Part shown: piece after piece, positions 6,672-13,204 of the stretch
Numbering within the stretch: the stretch's first letter is position 1
How the letters are laid out: every line of letters begins with the position of its first letter
From: Anaerohalosphaeraceae bacterium
Lineage (GTDB): Bacteria > Planctomycetota > Phycisphaerae > Sedimentisphaerales > Anaerohalosphaeraceae
Assembly (NCBI GenBank): GCA_030671565.1
Contig: DAOVIC010000029.1
Location: 1-13,516 of the forward strand
Direction: 5' to 3'
DNA length: 13,516 nt
The notes under the pieces: model-generated
Told to the model about the DNA's origin: nothing
Databases searched by the model: none
The model's input: the letters and a program-made list of their open reading frames with translations, nothing else
Made by a program: the position numbers and the translations under genes

Positions 6672-6847
6672 TGCAAAATTTCGGGCCTTTTCTGCTATGA
6701 AAATTCAAAGATTGCAGCGGATTGCAAAAAATTGCAGTGTTTTGCGCGCTTTTTCAAAACTGTTCAAAATGATGCGATCTTTTGCATATTTCTGCGTCAT
6801 CATGCAGTTGTGTGCGCATTTTCAGTCAGTTTGATGCAAAATTTTGC
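6672..6847. repeat. Ten-base-phased TGC array in a gene-free region
   Basis: TGC or TTC triplets followed by a purine start at 6713, 6723, 6733, 6743, 6753, 6763, 6773, 6783, 6793, 6803 and 6813: eleven consecutive steps of exactly 10 bp, nine TGC and two TTC, all followed by A or G. The rhythm continues loosely outwards at 6672, 6693, 6704, 6835 and 6845. The minus strand reads as YGMA-N6 units. The last two units form the perfect 14-bp palindrome TGCAAAATTTTGCA at 6835-6848. The bases between the triplets are not conserved, so this is not an ordinary tandem repeat or a CRISPR. The stretch 6381-6888 holds no credible protein gene; frames open across it lack family features, and a 10-base period does not fit codons. 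Confidence 0.85.
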
Positions 6848-6888
6848 ACTTTAAGATAAGCCGTTTTGAAATGAATCCCAGTTTGAAA

Positions 6889-7455
6889 TTATTCTGCCGT
6901 GGTGTTTGCTACTTCCTGCGATCGCTTGTCAATCATTTCCGCTCTGCAAAAATCCGGATAGTGTTTCAGCAGATAAGACTGTTCCTTGATGATCCGTTCC
7001 TGTGTTAAGGGGACATCCAGAACAGTGACAAACGTGCCGGCGTTGTTATTCAAATCGCTGAAATATCTATACAGCGAAGCAGTCATGTCAATGATCTCTT
7101 CATCATGAAATTGTACCGTAAAAGCCATATTTTCCGTTAATTTCAACGGATTATTGCATTTGTCGCAGCTGATTTCACATATAAACCGTACGGCCTTTTT
7201 TGAAATGTCTGCAATTCTAAAATCCGTTGTCAGTGATCTTAGAGATGCCTTAATGATCTTTGGTTCCGCTCCAGGGGGGTAAACTATCAGTTGCGGCGAA
7301 TCGGTGGCTGGGTATATGAGTCTTATATCGGTACGCCGCTGCTCAACACGACGTTCACTTTGCCGACGGTCTGAATCTTCACGTTCGGCCTTACGTCGAC
7401 TATTTTCACGTCTACTGTCACCACCACGTCTGTCACTGATAAAAGGAATCTTCAT
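6889..7455 (-). CDS. PilZ-like domain protein with charged N-terminus
   Basis: 188 residues. The first 45 are a low-complexity, Arg/Asp/Glu/Ser-rich segment (repeated RR pairs). After it, RTDIRLIYP at 41-49 and IADISKKAVRF at 81-91 resemble the RxxxR and D/NxSxxG signatures of PilZ, the cyclic-di-GMP-binding beta barrel. The final Gly is replaced by Ala88, so nucleotide binding is uncertain. Cys97 and Cys100 form a CxxC pair inside the domain (CDKC). Residues 145-175 look helical. No signal peptide or membrane segment, so cytoplasmic. The gene stands alone, 230 bp after the coiled-coil gene; the start has AAGG about ten bases upstream. It could be a c-di-GMP effector for motility or adhesion, or a degenerate relative; assignment to the family is moderate. 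Confidence 0.65.
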   Translation of the reverse strand: MKIPFISDRRGGDSRRENSRRKAEREDSDRRQSERRVEQRRTDIRLIYPATDSPQLIVYPPGAEPKIIKASLRSLTTDFRIADISKKAVRFICEISCDKCNNPLKLTENMAFTVQFHDEEIIDMTASLYRYFSDLNNNAGTFVTVLDVPLTQERIIKEQSYLLKHYPDFCRAEMIDKRSQEVANTTAE

Positions 7456-7685
7456 GTATTTGCTGCCTTATACGAACATATCGAAATAAAAGTTTCCGCT
7501 GACTTGGAAATATATCGGCGTTCAATTGGGGGTACTTAATCTGGAAATTATTTGGCAGGTATAGACGTCAGATTTACGACGAGATATGGTATTGCAAGGC
7601 GTGCGCAGCGATAACAGGTGCTATTATAGGGCCTGGCTGTTGTTGTATCGCAGATTACAGGATTGCGGTTTATAAAGCCGATCCG

Positions 7686-9065
7686 TTAAAATCCGGTACT
7701 TTTTTCAGCCTGTGTTTTGTAGCCTATCAATCTAAGGAACCTTGCAACGTCGAAGACAGGTACGGATAACGTGTTCGCCCTTTCGATGACATGGTTGTAT
7801 GCGTTGAACTGTATGAGGGCTTTTTCGTATTTCTGTTCGAGCGTCGGATTCATGTCCATTTGCGCGACAGTGGGTTTTCTCATTAATGTCGGTTCGGTTC
7901 CAACGACCAGGAAATTGGTGTTGATGGTCAGTTTGTCGTTGATGGTTCCGCCCCATTGTGTGATCAGTTGTTCTATCTTCTCGCGGCCGTCACGGTCTAT
8001 TTTACCATCTCCGTCAAAGTCGAAATCGCCTACTATCATAAACGAATTGCTTGTTTCGCTGTCCCAGATCATGTTTACAACGATGTCATCTGCGACAACA
8101 GGGTTCTTTGGCGAGGATGCGATCAGTCTTGCAACTGAAGAGTTTTCTGTCACGCGGAAAACTTCGATCTCAGCTTTTCCCTTGCCGTCTTCTGGCATTG
8201 GTGCGTCCTTTTCGAAAACCTTGAAGGTAAGTCCGACATAGACGTGATCCTTTAGCCCTATGTCGAGGTAGATCAGACCGGCGAGGAGGTCGGCGGTAAA
8301 TACCCGTCCGTCCGGTTCAAAGGCAAGTATCTCGTTGTCGGGTGCGGGTGTGATCTCGGCGATCTTATTGAGCGCTTCTTTCAGCTGGGCCGTTGTTTCG
8401 TTAAGGTCGGCCTGTGTTCTGAGCAACTCGATGTTCTGCTGTTTTAGTTTGTCTTCGGCTTTGTCGAGTTTGCCCGCCCATATTTTGATACGGTCATCTG
8501 TGGAAAGTTCCATCTGCCGTTTCAGGTCGTTAAATTTTACAATCTCTTCGTTAAGCTGTGCGAGGTACTTATCTTTTTCGCTGTTCAGCTTGATGGCTGC
8601 ATCGTCGTATTCCTTGATCGTAATATCAAAGTCTTCCTGTAGTTCACGGATGTGTGTTTCATATTCGGCGACAGTTGTACGTGCCTTATCAAGTTTGGCC
8701 TTAAGCGATACGATAGTCTGGAGCAGGTCAAATCCTTCTGCGCCATATACAGCCGTCGCGTCTGCATCGAGAGCGGCTATTGTTTCGTTGATCTTTATCT
8801 TTGCGGTGTTGAGTTTTGCGCCTGTTTCGGCATCGCTGGTCTGTCCGGTGACGGCGAGGAACAGTTCGTCAAATAACTCCGTAGCTTCTCTTTTCGAGGA
8901 TGACATGTCCCTGGCTCTTGACTCGGCAGCGGTCTTGAGCGCGACTTCATCTGCGTATTTTACATAGAATACGATAGCAAAAACGAGACAAATAAGGAAA
9001 AGGCAGGCCATGACGATGGCGGGATACCAGCTATTGCTGCTCTGGGCTTGTCGTGCTGCGGGCAT
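7686..9065 (-). CDS. Membrane-anchored coiled-coil protein with BRCT-like C-terminal region
   Basis: 459 residues; ATG preceded by AAGGAG at six bases. One hydrophobic segment at 14-36 anchors it. Residues 115-238 are a heptad-rich coiled coil dense in Lys, Glu, Leu and Gln. Residues 248-332 look like a small beta domain (DGRVFTAD, YLDIGLKDHVYVGLTFKVFE, FRVTENSSVARL, ADDIVVNMIWD), similar in style to barrel domains that follow coiled coils in envelope proteins. Residues 341-391 read like a BRCT fold: SFMIVGDFD, then REKIEQLITQWGG, then INTNFLVVGTEP. Inside lies a calcium-loop-like DFDGDGKIDRDG (349-360). A helical tail follows. I do not recognise a named family. It is probably an envelope scaffold; topology is not clear from charges. 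No operon partner: 134 bp separate it from the HAD gene. Confidence 0.72.
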   Translation of the reverse strand: MPAARQAQSSNSWYPAIVMACLFLICLVFAIVFYVKYADEVALKTAAESRARDMSSSKREATELFDELFLAVTGQTSDAETGAKLNTAKIKINETIAALDADATAVYGAEGFDLLQTIVSLKAKLDKARTTVAEYETHIRELQEDFDITIKEYDDAAIKLNSEKDKYLAQLNEEIVKFNDLKRQMELSTDDRIKIWAGKLDKAEDKLKQQNIELLRTQADLNETTAQLKEALNKIAEITPAPDNEILAFEPDGRVFTADLLAGLIYLDIGLKDHVYVGLTFKVFEKDAPMPEDGKGKAEIEVFRVTENSSVARLIASSPKNPVVADDIVVNMIWDSETSNSFMIVGDFDFDGDGKIDRDGREKIEQLITQWGGTINDKLTINTNFLVVGTEPTLMRKPTVAQMDMNPTLEQKYEKALIQFNAYNHVIERANTLSVPVFDVARFLRLIGYKTQAEKSTGF

Positions 9066-9199
9066 ATGGAACTCCTTGAAACGATACAGGTCACAAATTC
9101 ATTTAGATGTCCGGCTACACCTTGTATGCCGGCCCCATTAACACACAATATATATAAAAACGATATTGGCGTCAATAAAAAAACTTACGTAACGAGCCT

Positions 9200-9901
9200 C
9201 TATGGGTCAGAAGTTTGGATTTGGAGTTTTTCCAGCAGCGGGGGAAGTTCGTCAATGGTGTTTATCGTGTGTTTTGGGGCTGCCCGGGGGGATTCCGGTT
9301 GTGTCAGGTGTACCTTGTTGGGGCGTATGAGTTGTATAGTTGTTATTGACATTGCGTTGGGTGCGATGAAGTCTTTTTTGGCGTTGTCGGCGATGCAGAC
9401 GGTATTTTTGGGGTCTGCCCGGAGGTTTTCGAGGATCATTTCAAATCCCTTTGGGTGCGGTTTCCAGAATTCTCTGCCTAATTCTTCTGTGCAGACGATG
9501 CATTTGAAGAATTTTTTCAGGCCCAGGGCCTCAATTTTTAGCTTTTGTGCGGGTAAAAAGCCGTCAGTTATCAGTGCGAGGTCGTATTTTTGGCTCAAAG
9601 CGCTCAATATTTCAAAGGTTTGCTCATCCAGCGAGATGTCCGGTTTGTGCTCCCTGTATACCTTTATGAGGTTCTTTATCGTTTTCTGGTCATAGTCGAT
9701 GTCCAGTGAATCGAGTGCGGCGTTGAATGTTGTTGTGTGGTTTCCGGCATTGAATTGTGCCCAGAGTGCCTCGAAGATCGCGCCGGCGTCTGTCTGGTAG
9801 ATAGCGCTTAGATAGGTGTCGATCGCGGCAAAACCTGAGCGGCAGTAGTCGATCTCATCGTATAAGGTGTCATCCATGTCGAATATAATTGTTGTAAGCA
9901 T
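9200..9901 (-). CDS. HAD-superfamily hydrolase
   Basis: 233 residues. All four HAD motifs are visible: DMDDT at 8-12 (nucleophile Asp8, acid/base Asp10), ITDG at 111-114, WKPHPKGF with Lys147 at 146-153, and ADNAKKD with Asp172 and Asp177 at 171-177. Residues 15-90 form a helical C1-type cap. The family transfers phosphate from small molecules; it resembles pyrimidine 5'-nucleotidase or phosphoglycolate-phosphatase-like members but the substrate cannot be read. TGGAG lies six bases before the ATG. It follows the GH130 gene by 93 bp and may share its transcript, which would fit a sugar phosphate released by that enzyme, but this is inference. Confidence 0.88.
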   Translation of the reverse strand: MLTTIIFDMDDTLYDEIDYCRSGFAAIDTYLSAIYQTDAGAIFEALWAQFNAGNHTTTFNAALDSLDIDYDQKTIKNLIKVYREHKPDISLDEQTFEILSALSQKYDLALITDGFLPAQKLKIEALGLKKFFKCIVCTEELGREFWKPHPKGFEMILENLRADPKNTVCIADNAKKDFIAPNAMSITTIQLIRPNKVHLTQPESPRAAPKHTINTIDELPPLLEKLQIQTSDP

Positions 9902-9994
9902 CTACAGCTCCAGCGGTTAGTTTTAGTTCTGCGTATTTTAGCTTAGGCGGGTTGTGTTGTAAATATTATTCAAAATTTATTGGTAACCTTTAGG

Positions 9995-11038
9995 TCATTG
10001 CAAGGTTGAGAGTATTTTGTCCATAGTTATCTTTGCTGCGGCGGTTGACTCGTCCGATGCTCCGTAGTAGATGGTTATCTCGTTTTCTTTTCTTGTGTGC
10101 CCGCAGGCGAAAACGACGTTTGAGAAAAATCCTTTTGTTTCGTAGTCTTTGCGTGGTTTCATTAGCGGAGTCTTTGCGCGTGCGATAACTTTGGCCGGGT
10201 CGTTAAGGTCGAGCAGGGCGGCTGCGATACGGTAGTGATTTTTTTTGTCGGAGGCGTGGTATATCTCGAGCCATCCTTTTTCAGTTTTAATCGGGACGCA
10301 GCTTGCTCCTGTTTTTGACGAGTCGAAGTAATCGGGTCTGGGAAGCAGCAACGGTTTGTGGTTTCCCCAGTTAATAAGGTCGGGGGAACTTGCGACCCAG
10401 ATGGCGGCGGGGCCCAGATACATCGGAACGGGGCGTGTGAGGGCATAATAGCTTCCGTTGATCTTTTCGGGGAAGATGACGACGTCTACGTTCATCGGGC
10501 AGAAGATGATGCCTTTTCGGTCAAAGGTTTTGAAATCTTCGGTTTCCAGAAGTGCCGTGCAAATACCGTTTTCGCTGACGACCTTGTATGTTATTACGAA
10601 ACGTCCTTCGAGCGGGGTAATGCGGGGATCCTCAATGCCGAAAGTTTCGTAGGGCATTTTTGGGAAGACGGCTGGGGTTGGTTCGACGGTAAAGTTTACG
10701 CCGTCTGTGCTGCGGGCCAGCCGCAGGTGGGATATGCTTGTCAGGTACAGCTTGCCTTTGTAGTAGAATCCGCGTGTGTCCGGTATCTCGATGTTGGGGT
10801 CGTTGTTTTTTTTGCAAAAGAGCTCGATCTCGCCCGTAGCGGTGTTTAGGATGGGTGCTATCTGGACGTCGGCGGGTTTATCGCAAGGGCGTTCAGCTAC
10901 GCGGAGGAGGAGGAGTGTTTCGTCGTTGTATTCGACGGCGCCAGCGTTGAAGGTACCTATTACTTCATAATCGGGTCGCGATGGGGGTACGTCTTCGGGG
11001 GTGATGAGGGGATTTTCGGCAAATCTTTCTACAAGCAT
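9995..11038 (-). CDS. GH130-family glycoside phosphorylase (beta-mannoside type) or hydrolase
   Basis: 347 residues, normal for this five-bladed propeller family, whose members mostly phosphorolyse beta-1,4- or beta-1,2-mannosides to mannose 1-phosphate. Visible: ENPLITPEDV at 8-17, GTFNAGAV at 28-35, LLLLRVAER at 42-50, GIEDPRIT at 134-141 with the presumed catalytic Asp137, ARSTDGVNF at 108-116, KTGASCVPI at 242-250 (family TGAGxPPI), KGWLEIYHA at 254-262 and YYGASDE at 324-330. No signal peptide, so cytoplasmic. The ATG has GGAG about ten bases upstream; a palindrome lies 24 bp before it. Subfamily and linkage specificity cannot be decided by eye. Confidence 0.85.
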   Translation of the reverse strand: MLVERFAENPLITPEDVPPSRPDYEVIGTFNAGAVEYNDETLLLLRVAERPCDKPADVQIAPILNTATGEIELFCKKNNDPNIEIPDTRGFYYKGKLYLTSISHLRLARSTDGVNFTVEPTPAVFPKMPYETFGIEDPRITPLEGRFVITYKVVSENGICTALLETEDFKTFDRKGIIFCPMNVDVVIFPEKINGSYYALTRPVPMYLGPAAIWVASSPDLINWGNHKPLLLPRPDYFDSSKTGASCVPIKTEKGWLEIYHASDKKNHYRIAAALLDLNDPAKVIARAKTPLMKPRKDYETKGFFSNVVFACGHTRKENEITIYYGASDESTAAAKITMDKILSTLQ

Positions 11039-11061
11039 ATTATTAATCGCTCCGATATAAC

Positions 11062-11078
11062 CTAACCGTGGCGGTTAG
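11062..11078. promoter_or_regulatory. Candidate operator upstream of the GH130 gene
   Basis: CTAACCG-TGG-CGGTTAG is a perfect 7-bp inverted repeat, 24 bp before the GH130 start codon and next to a TTATAT -10-like element on the minus strand (about 11059-11054). A half-site, GCGGTTAG at 9912-9919, recurs just upstream of the HAD gene. A shared regulator is possible; none is encoded nearby. Confidence 0.4.
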
Positions 11079-11167
11079 TCGTTCCTTATTGCTGTTCGGT
11101 ATGCCTGTATATCGGCATGGAAGCGGCAAATGTATCAAAAAGCGTATATGAAATGGAAAATTTGGGA

Positions 11168-11195
11168 TTGACAAAGCTGCCTCGTTGGTTAAAAT
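11168..11195 (+). promoter_or_regulatory. Promoter of tRNA-Leu
   Basis: TTGACA at 11168-11173 and TAAAAT at 11190-11195, spaced by 16 bp, are close to the sigma-70 consensus. The predicted start falls a few bases before the mature tRNA end at 11212. Confidence 0.7.
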
Positions 11196-11211
11196 TACGC
11201 CTCTTGTTTAC

Positions 11212-11295
11212 GCCGGAGTGGCGGAATTGGCAGACGCGCGGGATTCAAAATCCCGTCCTGGCAACAGGGTGTGGGTTCAAGTCCCACCTCCGGCA
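11212..11295 (+). tRNA. tRNA-Leu (anticodon CAA)
   Basis: 84 nt. The acceptor arms GCCGGAG and CTCCGGC pair fully, with discriminator A at 11295. The anticodon stem CGGGA/TCCCG encloses the loop TTCAAAA, giving anticodon CAA (reads UUG). The T arm is GTGGG-TTCAAGT-CCCAC. The long variable arm (CCTG-GCAA-CAGG) marks a class II tRNA, as expected for leucine. CCA is not encoded: the next bases are TCG. Confidence 0.97.
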
Positions 11296-11391
11296 TCGTT
11301 CAAGAGCCTTGTTTTTGGCCCATTATAGTTGTTTTCCGCATTTGTTTCGACATTTCTTTATTGTTCGATATGACCGTCTTTGTGTATTTTT

Positions 11392-11419
11392 TTGACTTTT
11401 TGGGTTTTTGAGGTATAAT
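11392..11419 (+). promoter_or_regulatory. sppA promoter
   Basis: TTGACT at 11392-11397 and a perfect TATAAT at 11414-11419 are spaced by 16 bp. The start would lie near 11426, about 29 nt before the sppA ATG. Confidence 0.75.
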
Positions 11420-11454
11420 TTTTGTTTCCAGATATTATTTGAGAGGTAATTGTT

Positions 11455-12513
11455 ATGGATTATGAAGGCCCACATGACAGCGGTTCTGATCATGGTTTTG
11501 AAGAGCCGGTACCCGTTTCGGCAGCTGGTGTTTATACAGAACCACCACGCAGGAAATCTCCGCTTCGTATCTTATGGCGGATCCTTTTTGTGCTGAGTGT
11601 TCTTGGCAATATTTTTATGTTTCTGCTTTTGATAGGTTTGGCGGCGTCGACGATATTCGGCAGCGGGGGAGATGGTTTTTTCACGGAAGAAAAACTTGTT
11701 AGCGGGGATGCTTCCAATAAGATCGCAGTGATCCGTCTTGAGGGGATAATCAACGGTGAAATGAGCGATGAACTTCGCAAGCAGTTCCAGGCGGCTGGGA
11801 AGGATGTTGATGTTAAAGCTGTAATTGTCCGGACGATCACGCCTGGCGGAGGAGTTGCGGCGAGCGATCAGATCCATCATGAAATATCGCGGCTGAGGTT
11901 GAAGACCGGTAAGCCTGTTGTTGCTTTTATGCAGACGGTTGCGGCTTCCGGCGGGTATTACACGTCTGTCGCCTGCGATAAGATCATTGCCGAGCCTACC
12001 GCTATAACCGGTTCTATCGGTGTCATCATGAATCATATGGTATTGAAGAATCTGCTTGAGGAAAAGCTTGGAGTTCACGCGGTGACGGTCAAGTCTGGTG
12101 AGAAGAAGAACTGGCCTAGCATTTTTAATGAAACTACCGAAGAGCAGAAAAAGTATCTGTATGACAAACTGATATCGCCTGCTTACGGGCGGTTTGTGGG
12201 TCTTGTGGCGGACGGGCGCGCCGATCATCTTACTTATGCAGAAGTAAAGAAATTGGCAGACGGGAGTATTTACAGTGCTCAAGAGGCGATGGATGAACAT
12301 CTTATCGATGGTGTCGGGTATATCGAGGAGGCGATATCGGTTGCGGAAAAACTTGCGAGTATATCGGGGGCAGAGGTTGTCGAGTACAAGAAGCCTTTCT
12401 CTTTTGCGAATTTGATGAGTGCGGAAAGCAGGTTTGGTTTTGGTATCGACAGGGATAGTTTGCAGGAATTAACAGTGCCTCGTCTTGAGTACCTGTGGAA
12501 TCCGGGGCTGTGA
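11455..12513 (+). CDS. sppA: Signal peptide peptidase SppA (S49 serine protease)
   Basis: 352 residues, the single-domain form of bacilli and many other bacteria. A cytoplasmic acidic/proline N-terminus (1-36) leads to one membrane helix at about 43-66, then the protease domain outside the membrane. It degrades cleaved signal peptides in the membrane. Visible: AVIRLEGIING at 91-101, TPGGGVAASDQI at 129-140 (oxyanion loop, usually SPGGSV), QTVAASGGYYTS at 160-171 with nucleophile Ser165, ITGSIGVIM at 184-192, and VKSGEKKNW with the presumed general base Lys213. GAGAGG lies eight bases before the ATG. It is monocistronic as far as seen; no convincing terminator follows the stop. Confidence 0.93.
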   Translation: MDYEGPHDSGSDHGFEEPVPVSAAGVYTEPPRRKSPLRILWRILFVLSVLGNIFMFLLLIGLAASTIFGSGGDGFFTEEKLVSGDASNKIAVIRLEGIINGEMSDELRKQFQAAGKDVDVKAVIVRTITPGGGVAASDQIHHEISRLRLKTGKPVVAFMQTVAASGGYYTSVACDKIIAEPTAITGSIGVIMNHMVLKNLLEEKLGVHAVTVKSGEKKNWPSIFNETTEEQKKYLYDKLISPAYGRFVGLVADGRADHLTYAEVKKLADGSIYSAQEAMDEHLIDGVGYIEEAISVAEKLASISGAEVVEYKKPFSFANLMSAESRFGFGIDRDSLQELTVPRLEYLWNPGL

Positions 12514-12662
12514 CAGTTTTAAGTGACTTTTTGAGATGCAATAATGTCGTGCGTGTCAGTGTTTAAATAGTGGTTTATGGGTACAGGATGGGGGAAACGT
12601 GGATTTTTTCCGCACTTTTGACGGGGGTTGTTCGTATGATTACCTGAATGAGTTTTGGGGGC

Positions 12663-12714
12663 ATTAGAGCAATTAAATTTTTAGTGTATACATAAAAAGT
12701 TTAAGTGCTCTAAT
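12663..12714. repeat. 52-bp imperfect inverted repeat (hairpin or cruciform)
   Basis: ATTAGAGCA at 12663-12671 pairs with TGCTCTAAT at 12706-12714. After one mismatch, TTAAA pairs with TTTAA; after a single bulged G at 12699, TTTTTA pairs with TAAAAA. In all 20 base pairs enclose a 9-nt loop that contains the palindrome TGTATACA (12685-12692). No T-run follows on the plus strand, so it is not a classical intrinsic terminator. The rest of 12514-12737 shows nothing else I can support. Confidence 0.85.
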
Positions 12715-12737
12715 TGGACATTTAGGGGGAGTTAATC

Positions 12738-12779
12738 ATGGATGGGTGGTGTGTTTTATTTGCAAAAGCAGAGGGTTGA
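12738..12779 (+). CDS. Possible 13-residue leader peptide
   Basis: MDGWCVLFAKAEG followed by TGA. The ATG is preceded by AGGGGGAG at good spacing, a better ribosome site than the next gene's own. The stop lies three bases before the GTG of the downstream small membrane protein and in the same frame, which suggests re-initiation or coupling. Whether it is made is unknown. Confidence 0.25.
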   Translation: MDGWCVLFAKAEG

Positions 12780-12782
12780 GTT

Positions 12783-12938
12783 GTGGAAACATACGTGCTT
12801 TTAGGAACTATGATCGCAGGGGTCCCGCTTTTTTGCTGCGTGCTTTGCGCCCGGAGCAAAGATGAGCGTAATCGCCGGTACAAAAAGATGTGCGATGAGA
12901 AGAAAAAGAGCTGCCAGGGAACGATGTTGTCGAAATGA
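12783..12938 (+). CDS. Small membrane protein, 51 residues, hypothetical
   Basis: GTG start; the protein has a hydrophobic N-terminal segment at about 4-21 (YVLLGTMIAGVPLFCCVL), then a strongly basic tail rich in Lys and Arg. Cys residues at 18, 19, 22, 37 and 44 are unusual for its size. The charge pattern predicts an N-out, C-in single-pass protein. I do not recognise a family. A weak GAGGG lies a few bases upstream, and the preceding leader reading frame may feed ribosomes into it. The hydrophobic-then-basic composition favours a real gene, but the length leaves doubt. Confidence 0.45.
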   Translation: METYVLLGTMIAGVPLFCCVLCARSKDERNRRYKKMCDEKKKSCQGTMLSK

Positions 12939-13051
12939 ATATTGTTCGACGTTTTTTTATGTCAGGTGGTTTGTGGGCGGATTTCCTTACCAGCGGCAGT
13001 GCGAGTGGTGTTCCTGCTGTTTCCCTTTTTGATTCTTCGCCAATTCTATAG
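12935..13051 (+). CDS. Small open frame overlapping the 51-residue gene (doubtful)
   Basis: 38 residues from an ATG that overlaps the previous stop by four bases (ATGA). It begins MNIVRRFFMSGG and has no membrane segment or recognisable motif. There is no Shine-Dalgarno sequence. Only the overlap argues for it. The stretch 13052-13204 before hemB shows no further gene. Confidence 0.15.
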   Translation: MNIVRRFFMSGGLWADFLTSGSASGVPAVSLFDSSPIL

Positions 13052-13204
13052 AAATCATCGAAAAATTTTTCCGCTGGGGATAAGGTATCATCTTGGACTT
13101 TTTTGGGTTGCTTTGGTAGGATAAATTGCTTATGGTCGGATGTTGGCCTAGTACTGTGTCCCTGATAAAAATAATATTTCTTTTGTTTTGCGAAGGGTTT
13201 GAAC

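Noticed and set aside
6457..6834. 125-codon plus-strand open frame in the intergenic region
   Set aside because: It starts in the lysR promoter and crosses the 10-base array; no Shine-Dalgarno sequence, domain or credible codon pattern was seen.
6672..6847. CRISPR array or microsatellite explanation for the 10-base array
   Set aside because: Only three or four bases per unit are kept, there are no constant repeats with unique spacers, and the pitch is 10 bp.
11117..11395. 92-codon plus-strand open frame
   Set aside because: It runs straight through tRNA-Leu, which is certain.
12777..12779. In-frame TGA as a possible selenocysteine codon
   Set aside because: No convincing SECIS-like hairpin directly downstream, and a GTG start follows six bases later, so termination and re-initiation is simpler.
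12942..13124. 60-codon plus-strand hydrophobic open frame
   Set aside because: Non-ATG start with no ribosome site; the hydrophobic look follows from T-rich DNA.
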